From positions 62,001 to 126,000 of the forward strand of contig CANTVF010000004.1 of assembly GCA_947852905.1 (NCBI GenBank): a stretch of DNA of 64,000 bases, in the 5' to 3' direction. The notes beneath the pieces are model-generated. The model ran no database searches, was not told the origin of the DNA, and saw nothing but the letters and a program-made list of their open reading frames with translations. This document shows, in pieces, positions 45,712 to 55,231 of the stretch (positions are counted from its first letter, which is position 1; each line of letters starts with the position of its first letter). The stretch comes from an uncultured Tidjanibacter sp. GTDB taxonomy: Bacteria > Bacteroidota > Bacteroidia > Bacteroidales > Rikenellaceae. A program made the position numbers and the translations under genes.

Positions 45712-47343
45712 ATGAAAAAGTATCTTTTGATGCTCGCTGCAGGCGCGGCATTATTGATGACAGGATGCCAAAAACCCGATAATGGGGACGATGGCGGCGG
45801 AACAACCCCTATACCCGGCGAAACCATTACCGCCAAACTCAACGGCGCACAGTATTACGGCGAAGTGCTCGCCAAGGATACCGGCTGCTACAATATCGAA
45901 CTCTCCAACGGTAACAACGTACTCCGTCTCTCTTTCGTAAGCACCGTATCGGCAGACCCCGACAAGGCCAAACTGCAGGGCGGTACATACAACAAGGCTA
46001 CCGGCGAGGAATACACGATGAAAACCTATTTCTTCACGGCTGAAGACGATAAAAACCACGATAAGTACGGTACCTACTATTCGGTAAACGGAACTGAAAC
46101 CGCCATTACGGACGGTACCGTAAACGTGACCGCTTCGGCAGGCGGCTATACTATCAAAGCCGAGCTCAAAGCAGGCGAAACCGAAATCAACTGGCAGTAC
46201 AGCGGTCAGATCGAGTTCGAAAACCTTGCCGGTGAAGCTCCTATCGCCCCCGTAGTAGCTGACCAGTACAACGCTATCTACAACGGTGAATACAGTCTTT
46301 CCGAAAAACCGCTCGCACTGGTATACGTCATGATGGCCAACTCTGCAAGCCCTTATACCCGTTGCCAGATCGCAATTACGGTACCCATGCCCGAAGACGT
46401 CGACAAGGTTGCCATACCGACCGGAAAGTTCTCGTTCACCGAATATGCCAATGCTGAAAATCAGGTTTTGGCCGGTACGATAGACGGCGGTCAGATACTT
46501 TACACCACCGTAGTTTCGACATCTCCGACGACCGGTTACTTCGCAGGCGGCTACCTTCTCAAATCGGGTGAGGTTACCATAGATAAGAATGCCGACGGTA
46601 CCTACAACGTACATGTACTTGCAAACGGTACAAAAGTCGCTGCTGACGGCGGCAGCCTCGGCAATTACGAGAACATAGAGTGGACGCTCGAAAACGCAAA
46701 ACTCGGCGAATACGCGATGGACGGTACTAACCCCTCGACCAACATCACCGAAGACAAGACGTTCACCAACGAAGATCTTCCCAACACCAACTTCACAAGT
46801 TTCGTCGACAGTACGACCGCTCCTACCATGATCTTGTGGAGGTTCGTATTCTCCAACGGCGATATCGAGTTCTCGGCCAACGACCAGACCCAGAGCCTCA
46901 ATGTCAAAGGTAACGAAGGCGATGCAGTGGAACTTCAGTTCGTAAGCGATTACAGCGAAGACATCTCTGTAATGTACGGCGAATATACGTTCGACTGGAA
47001 TGCCGCTCCCGGCTCGGCTTGCGCAGCTCAGCCCGGCGTTACTGACTACTTCACTCCGTTCGGCGGTTGCTGGTATCTCGGCATCGGCCCGAATGAGGAC
47101 GGACAGCTCGCAGCTCTCGAATATGCAGGTATCGTTCCCGGCAAAGAAAGCAAACTCAAAATATCCGGCGACGCTGAGAACATAACCTTCGAGTTCGAGA
47201 TGTACGACAAGCACGGCAAGAAAGTTTCCGGTACGAAAGTTCTGGAAATAACGGAAACCGCAGCAGCTACGAAAGCAGCTACTTCGATGCCCGCATACAT
47301 TCCTGCAACAGCGTCATCGTTCGCACCCGTTTCGATCCGCTAA
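45712..47343 (+). CDS. Large surface/periplasmic lipoprotein, first of a paralogous pair
   Basis: 543 residues. The lipoprotein signal MKKYLLMLAAGAALLMTGC is followed by an acidic Gly/Asp/Thr/Pro linker (KPDNGDDGGGTTPIPGE). The acidic residues after the Cys resemble the export signal that sends Bacteroidota lipoproteins to the cell surface. The body shows beta-rich modules beginning AQYYGEVLAKDTGCYNIELS. The module at the C-terminus carries FTPFGGCWYLGIGPNEDGQL and a HGKKVSGTKVLEI motif. Every recognisable block recurs in the downstream gene. No catalytic residues are recognised. Confidence 0.85.
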   Translation: MKKYLLMLAAGAALLMTGCQKPDNGDDGGGTTPIPGETITAKLNGAQYYGEVLAKDTGCYNIELSNGNNVLRLSFVSTVSADPDKAKLQGGTYNKATGEEYTMKTYFFTAEDDKNHDKYGTYYSVNGTETAITDGTVNVTASAGGYTIKAELKAGETEINWQYSGQIEFENLAGEAPIAPVVADQYNAIYNGEYSLSEKPLALVYVMMANSASPYTRCQIAITVPMPEDVDKVAIPTGKFSFTEYANAENQVLAGTIDGGQILYTTVVSTSPTTGYFAGGYLLKSGEVTIDKNADGTYNVHVLANGTKVAADGGSLGNYENIEWTLENAKLGEYAMDGTNPSTNITEDKTFTNEDLPNTNFTSFVDSTTAPTMILWRFVFSNGDIEFSANDQTQSLNVKGNEGDAVELQFVSDYSEDISVMYGEYTFDWNAAPGSACAAQPGVTDYFTPFGGCWYLGIGPNEDGQLAALEYAGIVPGKESKLKISGDAENITFEFEMYDKHGKKVSGTKVLEITETAAATKAATSMPAYIPATASSFAPVSIR

Positions 47344-47366
47344 GCGACGGATTACGAAATAATGCC

Positions 47367-47399
47367 AAAAGTCCTCCCCGCAACGGGGAGGACTTTTTT
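47367..47399 (+). terminator. Rho-independent terminator of the first large lipoprotein gene
   Basis: The perfect 14-bp stem AAAAGTCCTCCCCG / CGGGGAGGACTTTT has a CAA loop and a T tract, 24 bp after the stop. Confidence 0.9.
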
Positions 47400-47439
47400 A
47401 TTTGTCCGGCCAACCTCTGCCGAAACACATAAAACCCGC

Positions 47440-47619
<180 letters not shown>

Positions 47620-48147
47620 GACGACAACGATACAATAAACCGCACCGGAAGTCCGACGTCATTACACGTAAATCGGAAAACATCACCATAAAGTAAGCTG
47701 ACCGGAATTACTCTCGCGGGCAACCATACTTACATACACACCATTTCGCTTTCGACAAGGCTTGCGAATGAGCAATACGAAAGTATTGCGTTAAAGGCAG
47801 CTCTGTCCGCCACTGTCGATACTCGTCATTTCCCATGACAGACCATATCACTGCACTAATTATTTCTTGTTATCTTGTGTACGATTAAATATTAAATGGC
47901 TATCTTTGTAAGGTTTGCCGCCATGACCGGAAGTCGTATGACGTAGTGCGAGAAGTCGCTTACGGCTGCACTGCGGAAAGTCGCGATAAATTTTAAATAA
48001 ATTTAGGTGGACGTGCAACATATGAGGACGCAGATGCGTCTTTATACGGTAACGATACGAAACAAACAGCGTCCGGACGGATGCCGGACTTAAACGGAAA
48101 TCAGTTCATAACAATTTTATTATTTTAATTTTAAACAGCTTTTTACT
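47620..48147. other. Intergenic region and long leader of the second large lipoprotein gene
   Basis: It holds a perfect GAAA-tetraloop hairpin (47772-47789, GCAATAC stem) and the promoter box at 47901. A leader of about 235 nt follows, with several short stems, for example GACGC-AGAT-GCGTC near 48030. No coding sequence is evident. Confidence 0.5.
47901..47908 (+). promoter_or_regulatory. -7 promoter box for the second large lipoprotein gene
   Basis: TATCTTTG matches TAnnTTTG and predicts a long leader of about 235 nt before the start at 48148. Confidence 0.55.
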
Positions 48148-49845
48148 ATGAAAAAGTACTTAGCACTTTTCTCGGCAGCGATCCTCGCCCTCGGCATGGT
48201 TTCGTGTAAAGACGATAATGGTGGCGGCGGCGGAGTGACTCCACCTACCCCCGGACAAGGTATAACCTTCACCACCGCTAGCGATGCCTTTTATTACGGA
48301 CAAAAATACGGCGACGACACCAACAACGGTTGCTTCTCGTTTGTACTTACCAATAACGAAGGCGACAAATTGCGCATCGACTGCTTCGGTTCGAAACAGC
48401 TCAACGACAGCAACGCCAAACTGACCAACGGCGAGTACAAGCTCGGCACCACAGAGGAGCACGCTCCGCGTACGTTCTTCGTAGCCAAAGCCGAAACCGA
48501 CGAAGCCGGTACCATCTACTGGAAAAACGATGTGGCTTCGCTCATCACCGACGGTAAGATGACTGTATCTCCCGACGGCGGCGCTACCAAGATCGATATA
48601 GCATTCATGGCCGGCGAAACCGAAATCAACGCTTCATTCTCCGGAACCATAAAATTCAAACCCGACATCGACTATCCGCCCCATGAAGCTACCATAGAAG
48701 CTATAGATTTCACCGGTAACTACTACGGCGACAAGAGCGCAGGCCAAACCGAAAGCGGTCTGTTCATCGTAACAATGGTAGCCGAAGGTACTTTCGACGC
48801 AGAAATGAAAAGCGTTCGCGTACTCCAGTTCGAAGGTTTCATGGATCTTCCCGAAAACAATCTCGAAGCTACCCTTCCGGAAGGTACTTACACGATCAAC
48901 CCCGCGAACTCCAACCCTGAGAAATACGATACCATGGAGGCTCTGACCCTCAACCCCGGCGTTCTCTACCAGAATACCGCACTCGGTTCGGTTGAATTCG
49001 TAACCGATGAACTCGGTCAGTTATCCTACGGTTGGCTTATCAAGGAAGGTACTTTGGAAGTAAAATACGAAGGCGACAACTATGTCCTCACCGCAAAGGT
49101 AAAAGGGCAGAGGTCTGACCTCAAGGCTTCGATCCAAAAGGAAGAACTCGAAGAATTCACCTATACCTACACCGGTCCGCGCAAGCCTATGCTCGACTAT
49201 GCCGATCCGCTCAGTAACGGCGTAGATGGAAACCTCAATGTGGGTGAACTCACCTATGACGGAATCCTTCAGGCCGTATCCCTCAAAGACCAGATCGGTT
49301 ACGACCTTACATTATGGGCATATTATCTGTTCGGCGAAGGCGTTGAGGCTTCCGTAGACGGCAACAACCTCGACATCACCGGCGAAGGCGAAATGATGAT
49401 AATCGCATTGTGGGGTCCGAACCAGAGCAGCACCAAGCCTGAAGGCGAATTCCAAATGGGTCCCGGTTTCGGTCTCTTCTATGAAGATAAAAACATAGCT
49501 ATGCCCGGTAACCCGACTCTCGGCGACCAAGGCATAAGCCCGAACGACGGCTGCTGGTACACCTACATCAAGCGCGAAGGTCAGATGATCAACATTAACC
49601 AGTACGCAGGCGCAATGCCCGAAAAAGGCTTCGTCAAGACCAGCAACGAGGGCAATACCCACAAAATGGAATTCGAATTCCACGACAGGTACGGTCACGT
49701 AATCACCGGCTCGTATGCAGGCGAGATAACCATTCTCGGCAGCTCGACCGCCAGTGCTTCAGCAACTTCCGGAAACTATATTCCTACCGTTCCGGTAAAC
49801 CTGTCGATGCTTCACGTAGAGCCTCTGCACATCAACGTAAGGTAA
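48148..49845 (+). CDS. Large surface/periplasmic lipoprotein, second of a paralogous pair
   Basis: 565 residues. The signal MKKYLALFSAAILALGMVSC leads into the acidic/glycine linker KDDNGGGGGVTPPTPGQG. The organisation parallels the upstream paralog: an N-terminal module with FYYGQKYGDDTNNGCFSFVL and a second with FTGNYYGDKSAGQTESGLFI. A C-terminal module has ISPNDGCWYTYIKREGQM and DRYGHVITGSYAGEI, matching GGCWYLGIGPNEDGQ and DKHGKKVSGTKVLEI in the paralog. Divergence is considerable, so the duplication is not recent. Surface exposure is likely; function unknown. Confidence 0.85.
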   Translation: MKKYLALFSAAILALGMVSCKDDNGGGGGVTPPTPGQGITFTTASDAFYYGQKYGDDTNNGCFSFVLTNNEGDKLRIDCFGSKQLNDSNAKLTNGEYKLGTTEEHAPRTFFVAKAETDEAGTIYWKNDVASLITDGKMTVSPDGGATKIDIAFMAGETEINASFSGTIKFKPDIDYPPHEATIEAIDFTGNYYGDKSAGQTESGLFIVTMVAEGTFDAEMKSVRVLQFEGFMDLPENNLEATLPEGTYTINPANSNPEKYDTMEALTLNPGVLYQNTALGSVEFVTDELGQLSYGWLIKEGTLEVKYEGDNYVLTAKVKGQRSDLKASIQKEELEEFTYTYTGPRKPMLDYADPLSNGVDGNLNVGELTYDGILQAVSLKDQIGYDLTLWAYYLFGEGVEASVDGNNLDITGEGEMMIIALWGPNQSSTKPEGEFQMGPGFGLFYEDKNIAMPGNPTLGDQGISPNDGCWYTYIKREGQMININQYAGAMPEKGFVKTSNEGNTHKMEFEFHDRYGHVITGSYAGEITILGSSTASASATSGNYIPTVPVNLSMLHVEPLHINVR

Positions 49846-49867
49846 TCCGTACATACCACACAAATCC

Positions 49868-49899
49868 AAGCGCAGCCCGAAATCGGGCTGCGCTTTTTT
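49868..49899 (+). terminator. Rho-independent terminator of the second large lipoprotein gene
   Basis: AAGCGCAGCCCGA / TCGGGCTGCGCTT form a perfect 13-bp stem with an AA-only loop, ending in six T. Confidence 0.9.
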
Positions 49900-50309
49900 C
49901 GTATTTCATTTTTATGGAAAACACCACCAAATACTATCCAAATGCGAGCGGCAATACAGCCGGAAATGGAGGGTTACGGGATATTTCTGAACAGTCCGGA
50001 TATCTAAAACATTACCGCAGGTTTAAATATACAAATCCATAACTGTCGTAAGCATACCGGTATGATGCGAGCCTCCTACTCCTACCCCCAATGCCAGTAA
50101 CCGGACACGTCGTACGATGCGGAAATAAAACAAATCCGCAAGTCCGCAAAATTTGTTGGACATAATCCGGTATTTTTATTAACTTTGTGGCGGAAAAATG
50201 TAGACCGCCGCCAAATGCGCCAAAATACGGACAGCGTACAATAATCCGCATTCAGGACAGCGCCATTCCGGTCTACTATTGTTGAATCTTATACGGCACT
50301 GTATGGACG
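49900..50309. other. Intergenic region upstream of mqnA
   Basis: It contains the promoter box at 50180. No gene or RNA was recognised in the remaining sequence. Confidence 0.5.
50180..50187 (+). promoter_or_regulatory. -7 promoter box for mqnA
   Basis: TAACTTTG matches TAnnTTTG. A TTTG at 50152 is a possible upstream element, though the spacing is a little long. Confidence 0.5.
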
Positions 50310-51080
50310 ATGGCCATTCTCAATACAAAGATCGCTGCGGTATCATATCTGAATACCGTGCCGTTTGTTTACGGCATTCAGCACGCTGATTCCCTGCGTG
50401 CCGAACTTCTGTTGGCACCCCCTGCCGAGTGTGCCAGAAATTACCTTTCGAAAAAAGCCGACATAGCCCTCGTCCCCGTAGGTTCGTTGCCGCTTTTCAA
50501 CGACGCCGAAATCGTCACCAATTATTGTATAGGTGCGGAAAAAAGCGTACGTACCGTCACGGTAATGAGCAACTCGCCCATAAGCGAAATCGAAAACCTC
50601 TGGCTCGACTCCCACTCCATGACTTCGGCATTGCTCGTCAAGATACTCGCTGCCGAACTGTGGAACATAAAACCGCAGTGGAAGGAACTCTCCGATTACT
50701 CTATAGTCCAGTCTTCGGCCGAAAAGGACGCATTTTTGCTCATCGGAGACAAGGTATTTCCGTATGAAGGAAAATTCCGCTACACATACGATCTGGCGGA
50801 CTGCTGGCGGGAGCTGACCGGCAAACCGTTCGTATTCGCCGTATGGATAGCCCGCAAATGTACCGATCCGGAGTTGATAGATGCACTCGAAGCCGCGCTC
50901 GAAACCGGCGTCGAACGAATCTGGGAAGCCATAGTGGAATACGGCCACGACGACAAGGATTATGCATATCCGTATCTTACCGAAAACATAGATTTTCTTT
51001 TCGACTATCAAAAACGACAGGCGCTCGCGCTCTACTGGGACAAAGGCCAGAAGTTCGCCCCACGCGCCAATCCCGGCTGA
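50310..51080 (+). CDS. mqnA: Chorismate dehydratase (futalosine-pathway menaquinone synthesis)
   Basis: 256 residues. A periplasmic-binding-protein-like fold without a signal peptide, as in the MqnA/MqnD family. The N-terminal KIAAVSYLNTVPFVYGI, the KADIALVPVGSLPL stretch (near residue 52) and DLADCWRELTGKPFVFAVWI (near 160) are family-typical. MqnA dehydrates chorismate to 3-enolpyruvylbenzoate, the first step of the futalosine route to menaquinone. MqnD is a close relative, but the SYLNTVPF start favours MqnA. The rest of the pathway is not in the window. Confidence 0.88.
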   Translation: MAILNTKIAAVSYLNTVPFVYGIQHADSLRAELLLAPPAECARNYLSKKADIALVPVGSLPLFNDAEIVTNYCIGAEKSVRTVTVMSNSPISEIENLWLDSHSMTSALLVKILAAELWNIKPQWKELSDYSIVQSSAEKDAFLLIGDKVFPYEGKFRYTYDLADCWRELTGKPFVFAVWIARKCTDPELIDALEAALETGVERIWEAIVEYGHDDKDYAYPYLTENIDFLFDYQKRQALALYWDKGQKFAPRANPG

Positions 51081-51193
51081 AGGAGTGTTTACGGGTTTTA
51101 GTTCCCCGCTGTGTCGACCGCACTGCCGGTCACGGACAAGGGGATCAGTCAACGTAATACACAACCGCCCGTAACGGGTTAAAAGCCGAGAAC

Positions 51194-52144
51194 ATGATCA
51201 CCATATATCTGAAACAATACAACAAGATCGTCCGTAATCCGGACCTCGAAATATTCGAGGAATTGGGTTATGACGACATCTTGTGGATCGATCTGCTGAA
51301 TCCGTCGATCAAGGAACAGAAAGAAGTCGAAAACTTCATGGAACTGAGTCTTCAGACACGACAGCAGGTGGAAGAAATCGAGACATCCTCGAAATATTCT
51401 GAAACGGAAAACGCCGTATTCTCGAATGCCGACTTTTTCGTAACGTCGCCTGAAGGAATCAAGGTGGAGCCGGTATCGTTCGTCATAAGCGAAGGCGTAC
51501 TCATCACGGTACGTCAGTCCGAATTCCGCACATTTACCGAGGCCGAAAAGAAATTACAGATAAACTCGCGGTCGTACACTACCGGATACCACCTGTTCGT
51601 TTCGATATTGGAGATACGAATAGATGCCGACGCCGACGCCGTGGAATCGGTCTCGAAACAGATCGCAGCCCTCAGTAAGGACATAGGCGGAAAAGACAAG
51701 GTCTCGCAGGAAGAGATCAAACACATAAGCCGCCTACAGGAAAGCACCATGATGATCCGCGAGGTCATTTTCGACCGGCAGCGCCTGCTCTCCGGCATAC
51801 TGAAGAGCGAACGTTTCCCGAACGATATTTACCCCCGTCTGCAACTCATGCTGCGCGACGTGAACTCGATAGTCAGCCATGCAGACTTCAGCTTTGAACG
51901 ACTCGACTATCTGCGCGAAACCGCACTGGGACTTATCAATCTGGAATTGAACAATACGACCAAGATATTTACCATGGCATCGGTGTTCTTCATGCCGGCG
52001 ACGCTCATAGCGAGCATATACGGCATGAACTTCGCATTCATGCCGGAACTGCACTCCAAATTCGGCTATCCGGGAGCATTGTTGTGCATGGTGCTGGTGT
52101 CGTTCGTATGCTACCGTTTTTTCAAACACAAAAAATGGCTCTGA
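51194..52144 (+). CDS. corA: Magnesium/cobalt transporter CorA
   Basis: 316 residues. The large cytoplasmic N-terminal domain is followed by the stalk helix (LQESTMMIREVIFDRQRLLS) and two C-terminal transmembrane segments. The pore signature GMN is in ASIYGMNFAFMPEL (near residue 277), followed by the conserved outer-loop glutamate. The protein ends in a basic tail, KHKKWL. CorA forms a pentameric channel for Mg2+. It lies 113 bp after mqnA with no clear terminator between them. Confidence 0.95.
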   Translation: MITIYLKQYNKIVRNPDLEIFEELGYDDILWIDLLNPSIKEQKEVENFMELSLQTRQQVEEIETSSKYSETENAVFSNADFFVTSPEGIKVEPVSFVISEGVLITVRQSEFRTFTEAEKKLQINSRSYTTGYHLFVSILEIRIDADADAVESVSKQIAALSKDIGGKDKVSQEEIKHISRLQESTMMIREVIFDRQRLLSGILKSERFPNDIYPRLQLMLRDVNSIVSHADFSFERLDYLRETALGLINLELNNTTKIFTMASVFFMPATLIASIYGMNFAFMPELHSKFGYPGALLCMVLVSFVCYRFFKHKKWL

Positions 52145-52198
52145 AACGCTCAAGATACAAGTCTCGCGTGAAGAGCAAACGTATAAACTTTTAAGGTC

Positions 52199-52972
52199 AT
52201 GGCTACCAAACTTTACGAAAACATAATCTTCGGACCGGTACACAGCCGACGTCTGGGACTGTCTCTGGGTGTCAACCTGCTCCCTCTGAATTGTAAACTG
52301 TGTTCGTTCAACTGCATATATTGCGAATGCGGATGGACCGAAAGCGGACACGCACCGCGTTTCAACCGACGTGAAGATGTCGCCCGGCTGCTGAAAGAGA
52401 AACTTCAGGAAATGTCCGCGGCAGGCACTCCGCCCGACGTGATAACATTCGCCGGCAACGGAGAGCCCACCATGCACCCCCTGTTCGAGGAGATCATCGA
52501 TGACGTAATCGGCATCCGCGACCAGTACGCTCCGGAAGCAAAGGTATCAGTACTAACCAACGGTACCATGATAGGCCGCGAAAGCGTGAGACGTGCGTTG
52601 ATGCGCGTGGACAACAACATCGTAAAACTCGACTCGGCGTTCGACGAAACCGTTCGCCTGATAGACGAGCCGCTCGGCGCATACAGCGTGGCCGAAACGG
52701 TGAAATTCATGAAAATGTTCGACGGCAGTCTTATCGTACAGACCATGTTCCTGCGCGGCGTGTTCGACGGCAAAACGGTAGACAACACCACGGAACGCGA
52801 AGTCGACGCATGGCTATCACTGATCGGAGAGATACGCCCTCGTCAGGTGATGATCTACACGATAGACCGCGACACCCCTGCGCCTGATCTCGAGAAAGTT
52901 CCCGTCGCAGAATTGAACAAGATAGCCGACCGGGTACGTGCGCTCGGCATAGAGTGTTCCGTTGCCGGATAA
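52199..52972 (+). CDS. Radical SAM protein, COG0731-like
   Basis: 257 residues. The radical-SAM cysteine motif CxxxCxxC is in CKLCSFNCIYCECGW (near residue 37). The GGE-like element is in ITFAGNGEPTMHPLFEEI (near 82), and later VSVLTNGTMIG and NNIVKLDSAFDE complete the TIM-barrel pattern. The N-terminal IIFGPVHSRRLGLSLGVNLL is typical of the group related to wyosine-type or tRNA-modifying enzymes and PFL-activase-like proteins. The substrate is unknown. It is 32 bp upstream of prfB. Confidence 0.88.
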   Translation: MATKLYENIIFGPVHSRRLGLSLGVNLLPLNCKLCSFNCIYCECGWTESGHAPRFNRREDVARLLKEKLQEMSAAGTPPDVITFAGNGEPTMHPLFEEIIDDVIGIRDQYAPEAKVSVLTNGTMIGRESVRRALMRVDNNIVKLDSAFDETVRLIDEPLGAYSVAETVKFMKMFDGSLIVQTMFLRGVFDGKTVDNTTEREVDAWLSLIGEIRPRQVMIYTIDRDTPAPDLEKVPVAELNKIADRVRALGIECSVAG

Positions 52973-53004
52973 TCCTCGACCACCCACACTCCTACGAAAA
53001 CAAA

Positions 53005-54117
53005 ATGATAACGACCGAACAGATCAAAGAGCTCGTCAAACGGAGCGAAGCCCTGCACCGCCACCTCGCCATAGACGACAAGATGATAGAATTGGACGAG
53101 GAACAGTCCAAAACCCTTGCGCCCGACTTCTGGGACAAACCGGAAGAGGCCGAACGGCAGCTCAAGAAAGTGGCCGGCATAAAAAGCTGGATCGACGACT
53201 ACCGCAAAATAGAGAGTCTGTGCGCCGACCTCGAACTGATGCCCGATTTCGTCCGTGAAGGCGGAGCGTCGGAAGAAGAGCTCGACACGCTCTACGGCGA
53301 CACACTCTCACGTATCGAAGCGCTCGAAATGCGCAACATGCTACGCGGCGAGGAGGACAAGATGGGAGCCATAATGGACATAAATTCCGGCGCAGGAGGC
53401 ACCGAAAGTCTCGACTGGGCTTCCATGCTGCTGAGAATGTATACGAGGTGGGGAGAACTGAACGGTTACAAGGTGCGTATCGCCGACATGCAACCCGGCG
53501 AGGAGGTCGGCGTCAAGTCGGCCACCATAGAATTCGAAGGGGACTATGCCTACGGATTTCTAAAAAGCGAAAGCGGCGTACACCGTATGGTGCGCCTCTC
53601 GCCTTTCAACGCCAACAACAAACGTCAAACCACGTTCGCATCGGTATTCGTATCGCCGGCCGTGGACGATACCATAGAGATAAACATCAACCCGGCCGAC
53701 ATAGAATGGGACACCTACCGTAGTAGTGGTGCGGGCGGTCAGAACGTAAACAAGGTAGAAACCGGAGTACGTCTACGATACAGTTCAAAGGATCCGGATA
53801 CGGGGGAGCCTATCGAATACCTGATCGAAAACACCGAGACGCGGTCACAGCTCATGAACCGCGAAAATGCCATGCGTATACTCAAATCGAAACTGTACCA
53901 GAGGGAACTCGACAAGCGACAGGCATTGCAAAACCAGCTCGAAGGCCAGAAGAAAAAAATAGAATGGGGTTCGCAGATACGCAGCTACGTTTTCGACGAC
54001 CGCCGTGTCAAAGACCACCGCACCGGACACCAGACCTCCGACGTGGAACGTGTCATGGACGGTGAAATAGACGATTTCATAAAAGCCTATCTAATGGAAT
54101 TCGGCGCACAGGCCTGA
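53005..54117 (+). CDS. prfB: Peptide chain release factor 2
   Basis: 370 residues from ATG 53005; the frame extends 17 codons upstream, into the end of the radical SAM gene, without conservation. The stop-codon recognition tripeptide SPF is in RLSPFNANNKRQTTF (near residue 195) and the catalytic GGQ in SSGAGGQNVNKVETGVRL (near 240). The protein recognises UGA and UAA stop codons. The frame is continuous through the region of codon 20-30, where many bacteria have the CTTTGA programmed +1 frameshift; here HRHLAIDDKM is read in frame, so autoregulation by frameshifting is absent. Confidence 0.95.
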   Translation: MITTEQIKELVKRSEALHRHLAIDDKMIELDEEQSKTLAPDFWDKPEEAERQLKKVAGIKSWIDDYRKIESLCADLELMPDFVREGGASEEELDTLYGDTLSRIEALEMRNMLRGEEDKMGAIMDINSGAGGTESLDWASMLLRMYTRWGELNGYKVRIADMQPGEEVGVKSATIEFEGDYAYGFLKSESGVHRMVRLSPFNANNKRQTTFASVFVSPAVDDTIEININPADIEWDTYRSSGAGGQNVNKVETGVRLRYSSKDPDTGEPIEYLIENTETRSQLMNRENAMRILKSKLYQRELDKRQALQNQLEGQKKKIEWGSQIRSYVFDDRRVKDHRTGHQTSDVERVMDGEIDDFIKAYLMEFGAQA

Positions 54118-54236
54118 GCAACAGCCATTAACGAACGACATGACGCCGCGAAATGATTCGTGCGGCGTACAAATTCCGGGAAACGGAGAAACGGAAAAAC
54201 ATACATGCCGACAGTATCTTCCAACACGTCAGTAAT

Positions 54237-54404
54237 AAATGGGTTGTGTCAAAACGCTAAGTTTTAACGCAGCCCATTTAAGTTTTATACAAACCGGGCA
54301 AAATGCAATGCCGTGAGTGTGAGGACAACAAGAATTTACAGCAAGTAAACGACTCCGTCCGCTTCACGATAAAAACGCAGCAGATTGCCCGTTGCGACAC
54401 ACCG
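54237..54404 (+). repeat. Dispersed hairpin element, copy 3
   Basis: The head hairpin is at 54237-54279 (arms AAATGGGTTGTGTCAAAAC and near-complement, loop GCTAA). The internal hairpin ATTTAC-AGCAA-GTAAAC is at 54334-54350. The distal end is TTGCGACACACCG. It lies between prfB and the convergent small lipoprotein gene. Confidence 0.85.
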
Positions 54405-54534
54405 TCTCGTCATATTATTATGGTGTTGTCAGTATAATGACCTCCCGACCCGACTCACCCCGACAACTATGTCCGGCAGTCGACAACGACAGCCGTGAAG
54501 CACTTTCCCAAGGCTCCCCACCAGCTTATAACCG

Positions 54535-55074
54535 TTACGGAAAAGTCTGGCCGTCGGCTGCGATGCGGATGGTACATTTGCGCGGAAGTCCGCCAGCCGT
54601 TTCGGCCGGAAGCTCGAACTCCGCAACCATATCCAACATTATTGGCTGATAAGCCGGAGAACAACGCGTATCGCGGATGCCGCGCACCACATCGGCTTCG
54701 AAAGAGAGATTTTCAGTGAATAGTTCATCTACAAATTCTCCGAAGCGGAAAGATACCACACCATGCAGGTCGAGATCGACAGCCTCTATAGTTCCGGACA
54801 AAGGTACATTATACACTTTAAAATACAGGTCGTTATCGCCCGAAACATAAATATCGCATTCTTCACCGTTTTCCTGTATGGAAACTTGCGCCTCGAAAGC
54901 CTCGCAAAATTCGGCCAATCCCTCTATCGTACCTGTCCCGAAATAATACCCGGTAGCGGTAGACATAAGCGTTGCTTCATAATCTTTCAGAAACCCGCAC
55001 GGATCGAAAATCCTGCACCCGGTCTGAAGCGTACACAGCACCGCTATACAACAGATCATGTAAATCTTTTTCAT
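54535..55074 (-). CDS. Small lipoprotein, second of a tandem paralogous pair
   Basis: 179 residues from ATG 55074. The signal MKKIYMICCIAVLCTLQTGC gives a lipidated protein. The C-terminal half contains PIMLDMVAEFELPAETAGG followed by RKCTIRIAADG, matching PVMLDLVAEFDMPAVNAGE and RRCTIRVEADR in the upstream gene. A central GYYFGTGTIEGL corresponds to DFYGYGTITCSD there. Beta-rich; no domain is recognised. It is separated from the paralog by 157 bp and transcribed in the same direction. Confidence 0.78.
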   Translation of the reverse strand: MKKIYMICCIAVLCTLQTGCRIFDPCGFLKDYEATLMSTATGYYFGTGTIEGLAEFCEAFEAQVSIQENGEECDIYVSGDNDLYFKVYNVPLSGTIEAVDLDLHGVVSFRFGEFVDELFTENLSFEADVVRGIRDTRCSPAYQPIMLDMVAEFELPAETAGGLPRKCTIRIAADGQTFP

Positions 55075-55231
55075 ACACCACATATTTAAATTTTATGCCG
55101 AATGGCCATCTTCAATATCGGGACGCCTCGATTGCACAAGAATTTTGCCGTATCGTCTGAGACAAAAATAGGACAACCCAATAAAAATCCTACAGTACTC
55201 AACTGTAAAACATCATAATACCCATACTCGC

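Noticed and set aside
45751-47214. A 487-codon open frame on the minus strand
   Set aside because: Antisense to the first large lipoprotein gene, which has a proper lipoprotein signal and a paralog in the same reading sense.
47641-48147. Known riboswitch in the leader of the second large lipoprotein gene
   Set aside because: No conserved core of a riboswitch class I know could be matched; only short isolated stems are visible.
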